A DNA stretch of 64,000 nt from UBA7672 sp041398245. Its GTDB lineage: Bacteria > Pseudomonadota > Alphaproteobacteria > Caulobacterales > Hyphomonadaceae. Numbering within the stretch: the first letter of the stretch is position 1; every line of letters starts with the position of its first letter. The translations under genes and the position numbers were made by a program. Below the pieces are notes generated by a model. The model searched no databases. It was not told where the DNA came from and saw only the letters and a list, made by a program, of their open reading frames with translations. The stretch covers positions 96,528-160,527 of the forward strand of contig JAWKVC010000009.1 in assembly GCA_041398245.1 (NCBI GenBank). Reading direction: 5' to 3'. Positions 1-8,829 of this stretch are shown piece by piece.

Positions 1-709
1 CGGGTTCGCCATGCACATAGGCGTGGCTGGCCGGCGCGACCTGATTCCCGACGGCGGAGACAATGACGCGCAGGCCTTCCGCATCGATCCGGGGATTGAG
101 CGCCAGCTGCATCAGCAGGTCGGACCCATGCGCCACGGCGTGGCGCCAGCCTTCGCTGTCGCTGAAGCCGCGATAATCCGAGATGTTGATGAACCAGTGC
201 TGCGCCTCGACCAGCAGCTTCACCAGCTCGTCCTCGGTCAGATACGCATCGATGCGATCCGCCCGCGCCACTTCCGAAAGGGCCAGCGCAGCGAATGGCT
301 GCCCAAAGCCGAGCGGGTCCTCCGCCTGCAGCCGGGCTTCGAGATCGGCCAGCAGCGCCCGCTTGGTGGGGTCAGCGAGTTGTTTGGCGCGCAGCATGTG
401 CGACAGCGCTTCATAGGCAATGCCGTCGCGCAGCAGCGGATCGGGGCTGGCGAGACAAGCCGTGATCGCCTTTGCAAACGCCTGCCGGGCCGCATCGTCC
501 GCGACCTCGAACCCGCTTGCCTTCAGCGCATCCAGCTCCGGCCTGTCCCAGCCTTCCGGCGGGCAGCCCGGCGTAGCGACCGACGGCGCGACCATGCCGC
601 CGAGCAGCGGAGAGAGCGTCCAGTCATTTCCGAGAGACGTGACAGGATCGGGCGGCGTCGTGCATGCGGCCAGCCCCAGCACCAGTCCAAGCGTCAATGC
701 GTTCTTCAT
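1..709 (-). CDS. DUF2785-like lipoprotein, partial at left edge
   Basis: The reverse strand is open from an ATG at 709 to the window edge (236 codons visible; the C-terminus is missing). The N-terminus reads as a lipoprotein signal with lipobox LAAC (Cys16), so the product is probably anchored in the envelope. The body is alpha-helical, and a segment with ISDYRGFSDSEGW followed by HAVAHGSDLL resembles the conserved core of the DUF2785 family as I remember it. The function of that family is unknown. The gene diverges from the lipoprotein gene at 821, so 710-820 must hold both promoters. Confidence 0.72.
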   Translation of the reverse strand, partial: MKNALTLGLVLGLAACTTPPDPVTSLGNDWTLSPLLGGMVAPSVATPGCPPEGWDRPELDALKASGFEVADDAARQAFAKAITACLASPDPLLRDGIAYEALSHMLRAKQLADPTKRALLADLEARLQAEDPLGFGQPFAALALSEVARADRIDAYLTEDELVKLLVEAQHWFINISDYRGFSDSEGWRHAVAHGSDLLMQLALNPRIDAEGLRVIVSAVGNQVAPASHAYVHGEP

Positions 710-820
710 TGGCAAGTCGTGCAACGCCGCCCGCAAGGTTTCAAGAGCGCGCCGCGATAGGGCCGCATTGCCGCCATGCTCTGCGCGCCCTCTTCCACAG
801 ATCAATCTGGAGGGGACGCC

Positions 821-1549
821 ATGAAAAGACTTGCCATCGCCATCGCCTGCCTTGCCCTGCTTGGCGCCTGCGCGTCCTACTACACAACGCCTGCCGGCGG
901 CGTATCGATCGCCGCCATCTCGGAGAAGGACGAGGATCTCGCCGACGCGTTCACGCGCGAACCGGCGATGACATTCCCCGCCCGTATCGCTGTCGCCCGC
1001 GTCGCAACATCGGGCTACTCCAGCATGACCAATGCGGGCTATGGCCGCGGCGCCTACAGCGTCATCACCACGCGCGACATCGAAGGCGAACAGGCGCTCG
1101 ACAGGCTGATGCGAATGCCGGAGGTCGCTGGCGTCGCCGCAATCGCCCGCATCATTGTGCCAACCACGCTGACCAGCACGCGGGATCTGCGCCAGTCCGC
1201 CGCCCAGCTGAGGGCGGACGCACTTCTGGTCTACACGCTCGACACGACCTTCCGGACTGAATCGACCCAGATCGGCCCGCTGCAGACCATTGCGCTCGGC
1301 ATGTTCGACACCGAGAACGCCATCGTGACGTCGACCTGCTCGTTCGCAATCATCGATGTGCGCACCGGCTTCGTCTATGGCGTCGGCGAAGCCTCGGCGT
1401 CGGAGGAAAAGCGGTCGAACATGTGGGGGACCAGCGACGCCGCCGACAAGGCGCGCATGGCCGCAGAGACCCGTGCCTTCGACCAGGCCATGGGCGAGGT
1501 CGGCAAGCTGTGGGCGACCATCCTGCAGGAGCACGCCGCCGGATCGTGA
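821..1549 (+). CDS. Hypothetical lipoprotein
   Basis: 242 residues. The start is the ATG at 821, preceded by a GGAGGGG ribosome-binding site; upstream in-frame starts have none. The signal peptide ends in lipobox LGAC (Cys17), which predicts lipid anchoring in the envelope. The mature part has mixed alpha/beta character with two cysteines and no motif I recognise. It is followed 32 bases later by hisI on the same strand. The function is unknown; the lipoprotein call is the secure part. Confidence 0.75.
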   Translation: MKRLAIAIACLALLGACASYYTTPAGGVSIAAISEKDEDLADAFTREPAMTFPARIAVARVATSGYSSMTNAGYGRGAYSVITTRDIEGEQALDRLMRMPEVAGVAAIARIIVPTTLTSTRDLRQSAAQLRADALLVYTLDTTFRTESTQIGPLQTIALGMFDTENAIVTSTCSFAIIDVRTGFVYGVGEASASEEKRSNMWGTSDAADKARMAAETRAFDQAMGEVGKLWATILQEHAAGS

Positions 1550-1581
1550 CGGCTGGGGGATTTCGCGCTAAGCGGCGGGTG

Positions 1582-1962
1582 ATGACCTTCGCCGCGCCCC
1601 TTTCCGGCTCCGATCAGGACGAAACGGTCGAGCTTCGCCCGAAGTTCGACGCCGACGGTCTTGTCGCCGCCATCGCGCAGGATGCCGAGACAGGCGACGT
1701 GCTGATGCTGGCCTGGATGAACGCCGAGGCGCTGCAGCAGACCATCGACACTGGCCGCGCCGTCTACTGGTCGCGCTCGCGCAAGGCGCTCTGGCGCAAG
1801 GGCGACACGTCCGGCCACGAGCAGCATGTCGTTGAGATCCGCGTCGATTGCGATCAGGACGCTGTCCTGCTCAAGGTCAGGCAAGCGGGCGCGGCCTGTC
1901 ACACCGGCCGCCGGTCCTGCTTCTATCGCATCGCCACACAATCCGGCCTCACGGAGACTTAG
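1582..1962 (+). CDS. hisI: Phosphoribosyl-AMP cyclohydrolase HisI
   Basis: 126 residues, typical for a stand-alone HisI without the HisE pyrophosphohydrolase domain. It catalyses the third step of histidine synthesis in the cytoplasm, opening the purine ring of phosphoribosyl-AMP. Family signatures are readable: AWMNAEAL near the N-terminus, YWSRSRKALW(R)KG, the metal-binding segment VDCDQDAVLL, and CHTGRRSCFY near the end. The ATG at 1582 fits the usual family N-terminus; an in-frame extension back to 1423 overlaps the upstream gene and is rejected. No other his genes are in the window. Confidence 0.95.
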   Translation: MTFAAPLSGSDQDETVELRPKFDADGLVAAIAQDAETGDVLMLAWMNAEALQQTIDTGRAVYWSRSRKALWRKGDTSGHEQHVVEIRVDCDQDAVLLKVRQAGAACHTGRRSCFYRIATQSGLTET

Positions 1963-2020
1963 GCCCCCTTCACATTCTGATACGGGTCGGTATCGTGCGC
2001 CGCAAAAGAGGGAGGCGCTG

Positions 2021-3082
2021 ATGCTCAAAATGATCCTTGCCGCAGGCGTGCTGGCCTTGTCCGCCTGCACCGCTGCGCCTCCGGTTTCCGACGCGCCCGC
2101 CACGCCTGCCGTGATGCCCGCATGGAACGCCGCCGCGCTCGACGGGATCGTGGCGTACGCCAAGTCGCAGAAGACGACCGGCTTCCTCATCATCCAGGAC
2201 GGCAAGACGGTCACGGAGCACAACTGGCCGCTTCCCGATGACGCCGCCTCGCAGACCTTCGGCGCCAACTTCGTGCATGGCGCAGCCGGCGGCGCCCTGC
2301 GCGAGGATGTGGCCTCGCAGCAGAAAAGCTTCATCGCCATCCTGATCGGCGCCGGCGTCGACAAGGGTCTCGTCGATGTCGAGAAGTCCGTGACCTCCTA
2401 CATCGGCGCAGGCTGGTCGAAGGCGACGCCGGAACAGGAAGCGGCGATCAAGGTTCGCAACCTTCTCGAGATGAATTCGGGCCTCAAGGAGAACCTCTCC
2501 TATGAAGCGCCGGCCGGCGCGAAGTTCTTCTACAACACGCCCGCCTACGCCATCCTGAAGCCGGTGCTGGAGAAGGCGTCCGGCATGCCGCTCCACACCG
2601 TCACGCAGATGTGGCTCACCAAGATCGCGGGCATGCATGACACAGCGTGGGAGCAACGCCCCGCCGTGTTCGCCGATGTCGGCAACCCAACCGGTCTTGT
2701 CACCACGCCGCGCGACATCGCGAAGATGGGCCAACTGGTGCTTGATCGCGGCGTTGCATCCAGTGGCGCGCGCGTCATTTCGGAAGCGCAGCTGGACCAT
2801 CTGCTGACGCCGAGCGCCACCAATCCATCCTATGGCCGTCTCTGGTGGCTGAATGGCGGCGCCTATTCGATCAGCCCGGGCGCTGCAGCGCCGCGCCGTG
2901 ACGGCCAGCTCATCGGGGTTGCGCCCAGCGACCTTGTCGCTGCGCTTGGCGCTGCTGACCGCAAGCTGTTTGTGGTTCCCTCCATGAAGCTGATTGTCGT
3001 GCGCACGGGACAGGCGACGCCAGATCGCGATTTCAACGACAAGCTCTGGCAGCTGCTGATGCAGGCCGCGCCGGAACACTAA
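2021..3082 (+). CDS. Beta-lactamase-fold serine hydrolase, lipoprotein
   Basis: 353 residues. The start ATG at 2021 follows GGGAGGCGC. The signal peptide ends in LSAC (Cys17), so the enzyme is probably an envelope lipoprotein. It belongs to the class C beta-lactamase/esterase fold (PF00144-like): the nucleophile motif SxxK is seen as SQQK near residue 105, a tyrosine-containing FFYNTPAY segment follows about 70 residues later, and LWWLNGG lies toward the C-terminus. The substrate cannot be inferred; members include esterases, DD-peptidases and 6-aminohexanoate-dimer hydrolase relatives. It appears to be a single-gene unit after hisI. Confidence 0.88.
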   Translation: MLKMILAAGVLALSACTAAPPVSDAPATPAVMPAWNAAALDGIVAYAKSQKTTGFLIIQDGKTVTEHNWPLPDDAASQTFGANFVHGAAGGALREDVASQQKSFIAILIGAGVDKGLVDVEKSVTSYIGAGWSKATPEQEAAIKVRNLLEMNSGLKENLSYEAPAGAKFFYNTPAYAILKPVLEKASGMPLHTVTQMWLTKIAGMHDTAWEQRPAVFADVGNPTGLVTTPRDIAKMGQLVLDRGVASSGARVISEAQLDHLLTPSATNPSYGRLWWLNGGAYSISPGAAAPRRDGQLIGVAPSDLVAALGAADRKLFVVPSMKLIVVRTGQATPDRDFNDKLWQLLMQAAPEH

Positions 3083-3188
3083 CACGCGCAGGCGCAGTTA
3101 ATCTTTCGCCGCAGCTTCTCCGCATTTCCTGCCCGCAATCCGCCACGGGCGCGGCTGAGGCTTGGTCATCGCCACAACGGGGATGACC

Positions 3189-3491
3189 ATGAAACGCGAA
3201 CTTGCCATCACCGGGATCGCTCTTGTTGTTTCGATCCTGCTTTCTTCGCCATCCGTTGCGCAGACCAAGCCGCCGGAGGCGCAACCTGCGCCCGCTGCAA
3301 CAGAAGTGGCAGCCACGAATAACGCGGACGCGCGGCCCTCACTCGACGAAATGCCGCTCGATGATGCGATCCTGTTCGCGAGTTCGCCGGAAGACCGCGC
3401 CCGCCTTCTGATGCGTTGCGCGGGCCCGCCGCCGCGCCCGGCGCCCGAAGTTGCGATGACCAAACATGTCCCGGCGACGCCCGAAGGCTAG
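3189..3491 (+). CDS. Small exported hypothetical protein
   Basis: 100 residues from the ATG at 3189, which has GGGGAT just upstream; an in-frame ATG at 3183 is the alternative. The N-terminus is a good Sec signal (hydrophobic ITGIALVVSILLSS, cleavage likely after VAQ). The mature part is rich in Pro, Ala and Glu at first, then has a short helical DEMPLDDAILFASSPEDR segment and one cysteine. I recognise no family. It sits alone between the serine hydrolase and the alcohol dehydrogenase. Confidence 0.55.
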   Translation: MKRELAITGIALVVSILLSSPSVAQTKPPEAQPAPAATEVAATNNADARPSLDEMPLDDAILFASSPEDRARLLMRCAGPPPRPAPEVAMTKHVPATPEG

Positions 3492-3566
3492 CTTCCCGGG
3501 CGACAGGTCTTCCCATCCTCCGCAGGCGTGCTAACGCAGATCGAAACCTGCGGAGGATGACCACCC

Positions 3567-4631
3567 ATGAAGAGCCAAGCCATCGTCGCCTACGGCCAGC
3601 CGCTTCAGGAAGTCATTTCGGAGATTCCGACGCCCACAGGCACGGAAGTGGTGGTGAAGATCACGCACTCCGGCGTCTGCCACTCGGACGTCCACCTGCA
3701 GGACGGCCATGTCGACCTCGGCGACGGCGACAAGCTCGACTGGTCCAAGGGCCGCACGCTTCCGCACACGCTCGGTCACGAGATCGAAGGCACGCTCTCG
3801 GCTGTCGGACCGGAGGCGCAGGCCCTGCTCGAAGGCCGCAAGGTTGGCGACCGCTTCGTCGTCTTCCCGTGGATCGGCTGCGGCGAATGCCCCGCCTGCA
3901 AGCGCGACCAGGAGCATATCTGCAACAAGCCGCGCCAGCTCGGCATCCAGGTCGCCGGCGGCTATTCGGAATACGTTCTCGTCCCGCACCCCAAATACCT
4001 GCTCGATGCGACCGGCGTGCCGGAAGGTCTTGCCGCCACCTACATGTGCTCGGGCATTACGGCCTTCTCCGCGCTGAAGAAGATCCGCACCGCCTATGAA
4101 GGCGAGTCCATCGCCATCGTCGGCCTCGGCGGCGTTGGCATGATGGGCCTGCAGTTCGCCCGCGCCATGTTCCCCAACAACAAGATCGTCGGCTGCGACA
4201 TCGATCCGAAGAAACTCGACGCCGCGATGAAGGCCGGCGCGCACGCCGTCTACAATTCGAAAGAGGCCGAGAGCCTGAAGCAGCTCAAGCTCGACACGGG
4301 CGGCGGCGTCGCCGCAGCGGTCGATTTCGTGGGCTCGACGCCTTCGCTCAACTTCGCCAACGGCGCTATCCGCCGCGGCGGCGAGATCGTGGTCGTCGGT
4401 CTGTTCGGCGGCAAGTTCGCGGCGCCGATCCCGTCTTTCCCGGGTCGTCCCTATTCCATCGTCGGCTCCTACACCGGTCCGCTGGGCGAGACGCGCGAAA
4501 TGATGGAGCTGGTGCGCGCCGGCAAGATCGCGCCGATCCCGGTCGAGATGCGCCCGCTCGATCAGGCTGATCACACGCTGAACCAGCTGCGCGAAGGAAC
4601 GATTGTGGGTCGCGTCGTCCTGCGGCCGTAA
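3567..4631 (+). CDS. Zinc-dependent alcohol dehydrogenase
   Basis: 354 residues, the usual length of medium-chain dehydrogenases. Catalytic zinc ligands are visible as Cys38-His39 (GVCHSD) and His71-Glu72 (LGHEIEG). The structural zinc loop is complete (Cys105, 108, 111 and 119 in CGECPACKRDQEHIC). The Rossmann fold shows GLGGVG near residue 190, followed by an acidic residue (CDID), which favours NAD over NADP. The protein oxidises an alcohol or reduces an aldehyde in the cytoplasm; the substrate is not readable. GGAGGATGACC lies upstream of the ATG. It converges with the histidine kinase gene, three bases apart. Confidence 0.93.
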   Translation: MKSQAIVAYGQPLQEVISEIPTPTGTEVVVKITHSGVCHSDVHLQDGHVDLGDGDKLDWSKGRTLPHTLGHEIEGTLSAVGPEAQALLEGRKVGDRFVVFPWIGCGECPACKRDQEHICNKPRQLGIQVAGGYSEYVLVPHPKYLLDATGVPEGLAATYMCSGITAFSALKKIRTAYEGESIAIVGLGGVGMMGLQFARAMFPNNKIVGCDIDPKKLDAAMKAGAHAVYNSKEAESLKQLKLDTGGGVAAAVDFVGSTPSLNFANGAIRRGGEIVVVGLFGGKFAAPIPSFPGRPYSIVGSYTGPLGETREMMELVRAGKIAPIPVEMRPLDQADHTLNQLREGTIVGRVVLRP

Positions 4632-4634
4632 GGA

Positions 4635-6926
4635 TCAGGCCGCTTCGGCGGCCAGCAGCGTCCGCTCGTTCATGGCCAGCGCGATCTTGGTGGTGAGTTC
4701 GCGCTGGTCCAGTGGCTTGGACACATAATCCGACATGCCCAGCGCCAGATAGCGCTCGCGGTCGCCGCTCATCGCGTCCGCCGTCAGCGCGATCACGGGC
4801 AGTTCGGCATACGCTTCGCCGCTCGACCGGATGCGCTTGATCGCTTCCTTGCCGTCCATCACCGGCATGTGCACATCCAGCAGCACAAGGTCGAACGCTT
4901 CATCGCGCAGGCGGTCGATCGCTTCCTGCCCGTTGACGGCCTCGACGAATTTCGGACCCAGCTTGGCGGTGAACAGTTTCACGACCTGCCGGTTCACGGC
5001 GTTGTCGTCGACCAGCAGGATCTTGATGCCGCGCAGACGCTGCAACTGCGCATCGCTGATCGTGGGCAGCGCCTGTTCCGACACGCTGATCGGGCTTTCC
5101 TCGGTCACGGCCTCGGCGGCAAAGGTCAGCGTGAAGGTTGAGCCGACGCCCGGCTCGCTCTTCACAACGACATCGCCGCCCATCAGGCGCGCAAGCTGCC
5201 GCGTGATCGCAAGGCCAAGACCCGATCCGCCGAAACGGCGCGTGATGGTCGCATCCGCCTGCGTGAAGGTCGAGAACAGACGCTGAAGCACAGCATCGTT
5301 CATGCCGATGCCGGTGTCGGACACAGCGACGGAGACCAGCCACTTGCCTGGCTCGCTCTCCGCGCAGCCGACCTCGATCTTCACCTGGCCGCGCTCGGTG
5401 AACTTGATCGCGTTCGACAACAGGTTGCCGACGCACTGGCGCACACGCACCGGATCATAGCGCAGCATGCGCGGCATGGAGTCGGGAAGCTTGAGATCGA
5501 TGCCGAGCCCGCGCTCCACCGCCTTCGACAGGAACAGCTGGCGCAGACGATCCAGCGTCACCGCAAGGTCGCCATCGGTATAGGCGATCTCGATCTTGCC
5601 CGCCTCGATCTTCGACAGGTCGAGCACGTCGTTCAGCAGCGCTGTCAGGGTCTTGCCGGATTCGAGGATGACATCGACCTTCTCGCGCTGATCCGCGAGA
5701 AGACCGTCATTCACCAGCGACTGCGCCATGCCGAGCACGCCGTTCAGCGGAGTGCGGATCTCGTGGCTCATCGAGGCGAGGAAGTTCGATTTGGCGACCG
5801 TCGCCGCCTCGGCCTGCTTCTTGGCCTCGATCAGCGCCAGTTCCTGCTGTTTCTGCTGCTGGATATCCAGCATAAGGCCGACAGCGCGCACCGGCACGCC
5901 TTGCTCGTTGCGCTGCACGCGCATGAACAGGCGCACCCACTGCTCACCGCCATTGGGGCGATAGAGCCGCGCATCGATCGATTCCACTTCGCGCGACCGC
6001 AGGCAGCGTTCCCAACTTTCGCGCACGGCCGGAATGTCGTCATCGTGATACATGCCGAACGGCATGGTCGCGTGGCGCGTCAGGGCGTCTGCGCCTGCAA
6101 GCGCCTGGTATTGCGGCGACGTCCAGCGCTCGGACGAACGCAGATCGATCTCGTAAACGCCGGCGCTGGCGGCGCTCATCGCGATCTCGAGGCGATCGTG
6201 CATGATTGCAGCCTGATCGCGCGCGTTGACCAGCTCGGTGATGTTCTGCGACAGGCCGAAGATCTCGAACTTGCCCGAAGGCAGGCGGCGGCCGGAGCAG
6301 AACTGCGCCAGCGTATGCCGCCACGTGCCATCCGGCTTGCGGCGGCGCAGATGCAGTGTCGCGGTGCCGCCTTCGGTGGTCAGGCGGTCGCGGACCTGCG
6401 CGTCCTTGTCGACATCGTCCTGATGAAGATCCTTCACCACATCCTGCAGGCGATAGACCGGCAGCGCGCCGCCGCGCCGCACCAGCGCTTCGGAGAAGTG
6501 GAAGGTCTCATCATCGGGATTGTAGCGAAATACGCCGATGTCAGCGTCGCGCATCAGGCGGTCGCGAACATCGATGGACGAGACGAGCCGCGCGATCGTG
6601 CCCCACTCGTTGGTCACGTCCGACAGCGTCACGATGCTGGAGGCTGGCCCCTGGCCGCGGCGCGGACGGATCCAGCGATCGCCCTGCTTGCCGGCGAAGC
6701 GATAGACCACGCCGTCGCCGAACGACTTGTGCTCGGCGGACATCGTTTCCAGCAGGTCGGAGAATTTGGCGACGCCGACCGTGTCGGCGCTCATGCCCGT
6801 CGTCAGCCAGAAAGGGTCATTCGCTCCGAGGAGATCATCATCCTCGGAGACGTAGGCGGCCGCCATTCCCAGCGCAGCAAGCTGCGCCAGCAGGGTCGGC
6901 GGATCGATCCCGTTCAGGTCGGACAA
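4635..6926 (-). CDS. Hybrid sensor histidine kinase with PAS domains and receiver
   Basis: 763 residues with no transmembrane segment, so it is a cytoplasmic sensor. In order: two or three PAS-like regions (about 15-100, 125-235, 245-360), a short coiled coil, a HisKA dimerisation domain with phosphorylated His at about 389 in MSHEIRTPLNG, an HATPase domain with N box NLLSNAIKFTERG, GTGIGM-like G1 (DTGIGM) and GSGLGLAI G2, and a C-terminal receiver with the phospho-Asp in LVLLDVHMPVMDG (about 693). The architecture means the signal is passed on through a histidine phosphotransferase or a partner kinase, neither of which is nearby. The input signal is unknown. Confidence 0.93.
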   Translation of the reverse strand: MSDLNGIDPPTLLAQLAALGMAAAYVSEDDDLLGANDPFWLTTGMSADTVGVAKFSDLLETMSAEHKSFGDGVVYRFAGKQGDRWIRPRRGQGPASSIVTLSDVTNEWGTIARLVSSIDVRDRLMRDADIGVFRYNPDDETFHFSEALVRRGGALPVYRLQDVVKDLHQDDVDKDAQVRDRLTTEGGTATLHLRRRKPDGTWRHTLAQFCSGRRLPSGKFEIFGLSQNITELVNARDQAAIMHDRLEIAMSAASAGVYEIDLRSSERWTSPQYQALAGADALTRHATMPFGMYHDDDIPAVRESWERCLRSREVESIDARLYRPNGGEQWVRLFMRVQRNEQGVPVRAVGLMLDIQQQKQQELALIEAKKQAEAATVAKSNFLASMSHEIRTPLNGVLGMAQSLVNDGLLADQREKVDVILESGKTLTALLNDVLDLSKIEAGKIEIAYTDGDLAVTLDRLRQLFLSKAVERGLGIDLKLPDSMPRMLRYDPVRVRQCVGNLLSNAIKFTERGQVKIEVGCAESEPGKWLVSVAVSDTGIGMNDAVLQRLFSTFTQADATITRRFGGSGLGLAITRQLARLMGGDVVVKSEPGVGSTFTLTFAAEAVTEESPISVSEQALPTISDAQLQRLRGIKILLVDDNAVNRQVVKLFTAKLGPKFVEAVNGQEAIDRLRDEAFDLVLLDVHMPVMDGKEAIKRIRSSGEAYAELPVIALTADAMSGDRERYLALGMSDYVSKPLDQRELTTKIALAMNERTLLAAEAA

Positions 6927-7019
6927 TGTGACAAGACCCCCGGGGGAGACGGACGTTAACTCTCTCCCCGGACCCTAGCCCCGCGCTTGTTAATGTGATC
7001 TTTCCGCGCGCCCACCAAT

Positions 7020-7042
7020 CGCGAAAACCACAGGGTTTCGCG
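7020..7042 (-). terminator. Possible terminator hairpin after the PhoD gene
   Basis: An inverted repeat CGCGAAAACC / GGTTTCGCG with an ACAG loop and one bulged A lies 11 bases past the stop of the phosphatase gene. There is no clear T-run, so this is a weak call. Confidence 0.4.
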
Positions 7043-7052
7043 CGGTTTTCCG

Positions 7053-8753
7053 TCAGCTGCTGGTGACGGTCTGACCCGCCATGATACGGCGCAGCCCGCT
7101 GATCCCCCCGATCTCGCTTTCCCTTGCGACAAACTGGGCGTCCGTCGAGGGATAGTAGTCGCGGGAACGGATGGTCGAGACCTTGATGAATTCCGCTTCG
7201 ACACGGTCGGCGGCCAGCGTCAGGATCGTGAACCCCTTCGAGAAGGCGTTGTAGTAGAGCACTTCGTCGTTCGCCTCGGGCATCAGCCAGTTCAGTTCCT
7301 CGAACGGCATCGAATCGCCGGCGCCGTTCGATGTTATCGAGGTGCAGCCGAACTCGACGCCGCGCCGCTGCCGCCCGGCATCGTGCAGTTCATTGGCCCA
7401 TGACGTGTGCGTGTCGCCTGTCAGCACGACAAGGCGCGCATTGGCGTCCTTGGCCGACTTGTAGAGGCGCTCGCGCGCGGCGGGGAAACCGCTCCACGAA
7501 TCGAGGTTCCATTCAAAGCCATAGCGGGCGGTCGTGTAGAACCGCTTGGCGCCCGGCGAGACCTTCGCGTACTTCTCCGGCGGCAGGCCCTTCTCGATGT
7601 CCGGGATCTTCACCTTGGCCATCGTCACCTGATTGCCCAGCACCTGCCAGCGCTTGCCGGCGGCGGTCGAGGCTTTCAGCCCGTCGGCCAGCCACGCTTC
7701 CTGCTCCGGCCCCAGCATCGAGCGGTTGGGATCGTTGACCTTCGCCTTCAGCGCCTCGACCACGGCCGGGCGATCGGCGTCGGACGCAAGGAAGATCTCG
7801 TCGAATGTCAAATCCTCGCCGCGGCCGACGAGACGGCTTTCGAGCAGGAACAGCGTCGCCAGATCGCCGATCTCGAACTTGCGCCAGATCGCCTCGCGCG
7901 CCCGTCCCGCCATGGGATCGCGCACCGGCATCCATTCGAGATAGGCTTGCACGGCGGCCGCCTTGCGCACGCTCCACTCGCCTTCCGTTTCCGGCTGATG
8001 GTTTTCCGCGCCATCGCGGTAGGAGTTGTTGGTCGATTCATGATCGTCCCAGGTGCAGAACCATGGCGCGATCGCATGCGCCGCCTGCAGGTCGGGGTCC
8101 GACTTGTACTGTGCATGGCGCTGCCGGTAGTCGGCCAGCGACACGATCTCGTGCTCGGGTGAATGGTTGCGGCCGATCTCCTTGCCCACCGCGCCGCCAT
8201 AGCCGGTGACGCCGTATTCGTAGATGTAGTCGCCGAGGTGGATGACCGCGTCGATGCCGCCGCTCGCGCCGCGCTTGGCGATCTCGCGATAGGCGTTGAA
8301 GAAACCGAACGGCCAGTTCGAGCAGGAGACGACCGCCATACGGAAGTCGGCCATGCCGCCCGCCGGCAGGGTGCGCGTCGCGCCGCCCGGCGACGGCGTC
8401 CGCCCGACCAGGAAGTAGTAATAGTACAGCTGGCCCGGCTCGAGGCCGTCGGCCTCCACCTTGACCGTGTAGTCCCGCTCCGGACCCGTCGAGGTCGTCC
8501 CGCGCTTCACCACCGTCTTGAAGCCGGGATCGCTCGCCACGACCCAGGACACCGGCACCATGCCGGTCTCATCCGTGGTCAGACGGGTCCATAGGATCAC
8601 CGAGGTCTGGGTCGGATCACCCGACGCCACGCCATGCTGGAAGGTCGCCGCCGCATCGGACCCTGCCACGCCGGGCGCCGCGGTTGTGCACGCCGCCGCT
8701 CCGAGACCTGCCGCACCGAGGCTGAGCGCGCCGCGCCGTGTCAGTCTGGTCAT
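7053..8753 (-). CDS. phoD: Alkaline phosphatase D (PhoD) family protein
   Basis: 566 residues. The N-terminus is a Tat-type signal (TRRGALSLGAAGLGAAAC), with a lipobox-like cysteine, so the protein is exported folded. A PhoD N-terminal domain follows (FQHGVASGDPTQTSVILWTR), then the metallophosphatase domain with CSNWPFGFFNAY, HLGDYIYEYG, TWDDHE and VVLTGDTHTSW, the residues that hold iron and calcium in this family. It hydrolyses phosphomonoesters or diesters in the periplasm and is commonly a phosphate-starvation function, although I see no clear Pho box. It is divergent from the RluD-type gene, with 76 bases between. Confidence 0.92.
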   Translation of the reverse strand: MTRLTRRGALSLGAAGLGAAACTTAAPGVAGSDAAATFQHGVASGDPTQTSVILWTRLTTDETGMVPVSWVVASDPGFKTVVKRGTTSTGPERDYTVKVEADGLEPGQLYYYYFLVGRTPSPGGATRTLPAGGMADFRMAVVSCSNWPFGFFNAYREIAKRGASGGIDAVIHLGDYIYEYGVTGYGGAVGKEIGRNHSPEHEIVSLADYRQRHAQYKSDPDLQAAHAIAPWFCTWDDHESTNNSYRDGAENHQPETEGEWSVRKAAAVQAYLEWMPVRDPMAGRAREAIWRKFEIGDLATLFLLESRLVGRGEDLTFDEIFLASDADRPAVVEALKAKVNDPNRSMLGPEQEAWLADGLKASTAAGKRWQVLGNQVTMAKVKIPDIEKGLPPEKYAKVSPGAKRFYTTARYGFEWNLDSWSGFPAARERLYKSAKDANARLVVLTGDTHTSWANELHDAGRQRRGVEFGCTSITSNGAGDSMPFEELNWLMPEANDEVLYYNAFSKGFTILTLAADRVEAEFIKVSTIRSRDYYPSTDAQFVARESEIGGISGLRRIMAGQTVTSS

Positions 8754-8829
8754 GGATTTATCCCTTCCGGCGGGTTAGTTGCGCGCATTCGCATCGAATC
8801 CCTACCTTGCAGCGCATCGCGACGAAAGC

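Noticed and set aside
5763..6959. 398-codon forward frame over the histidine kinase
   Set aside because: Antisense of a well-defined kinase; no domain signs.
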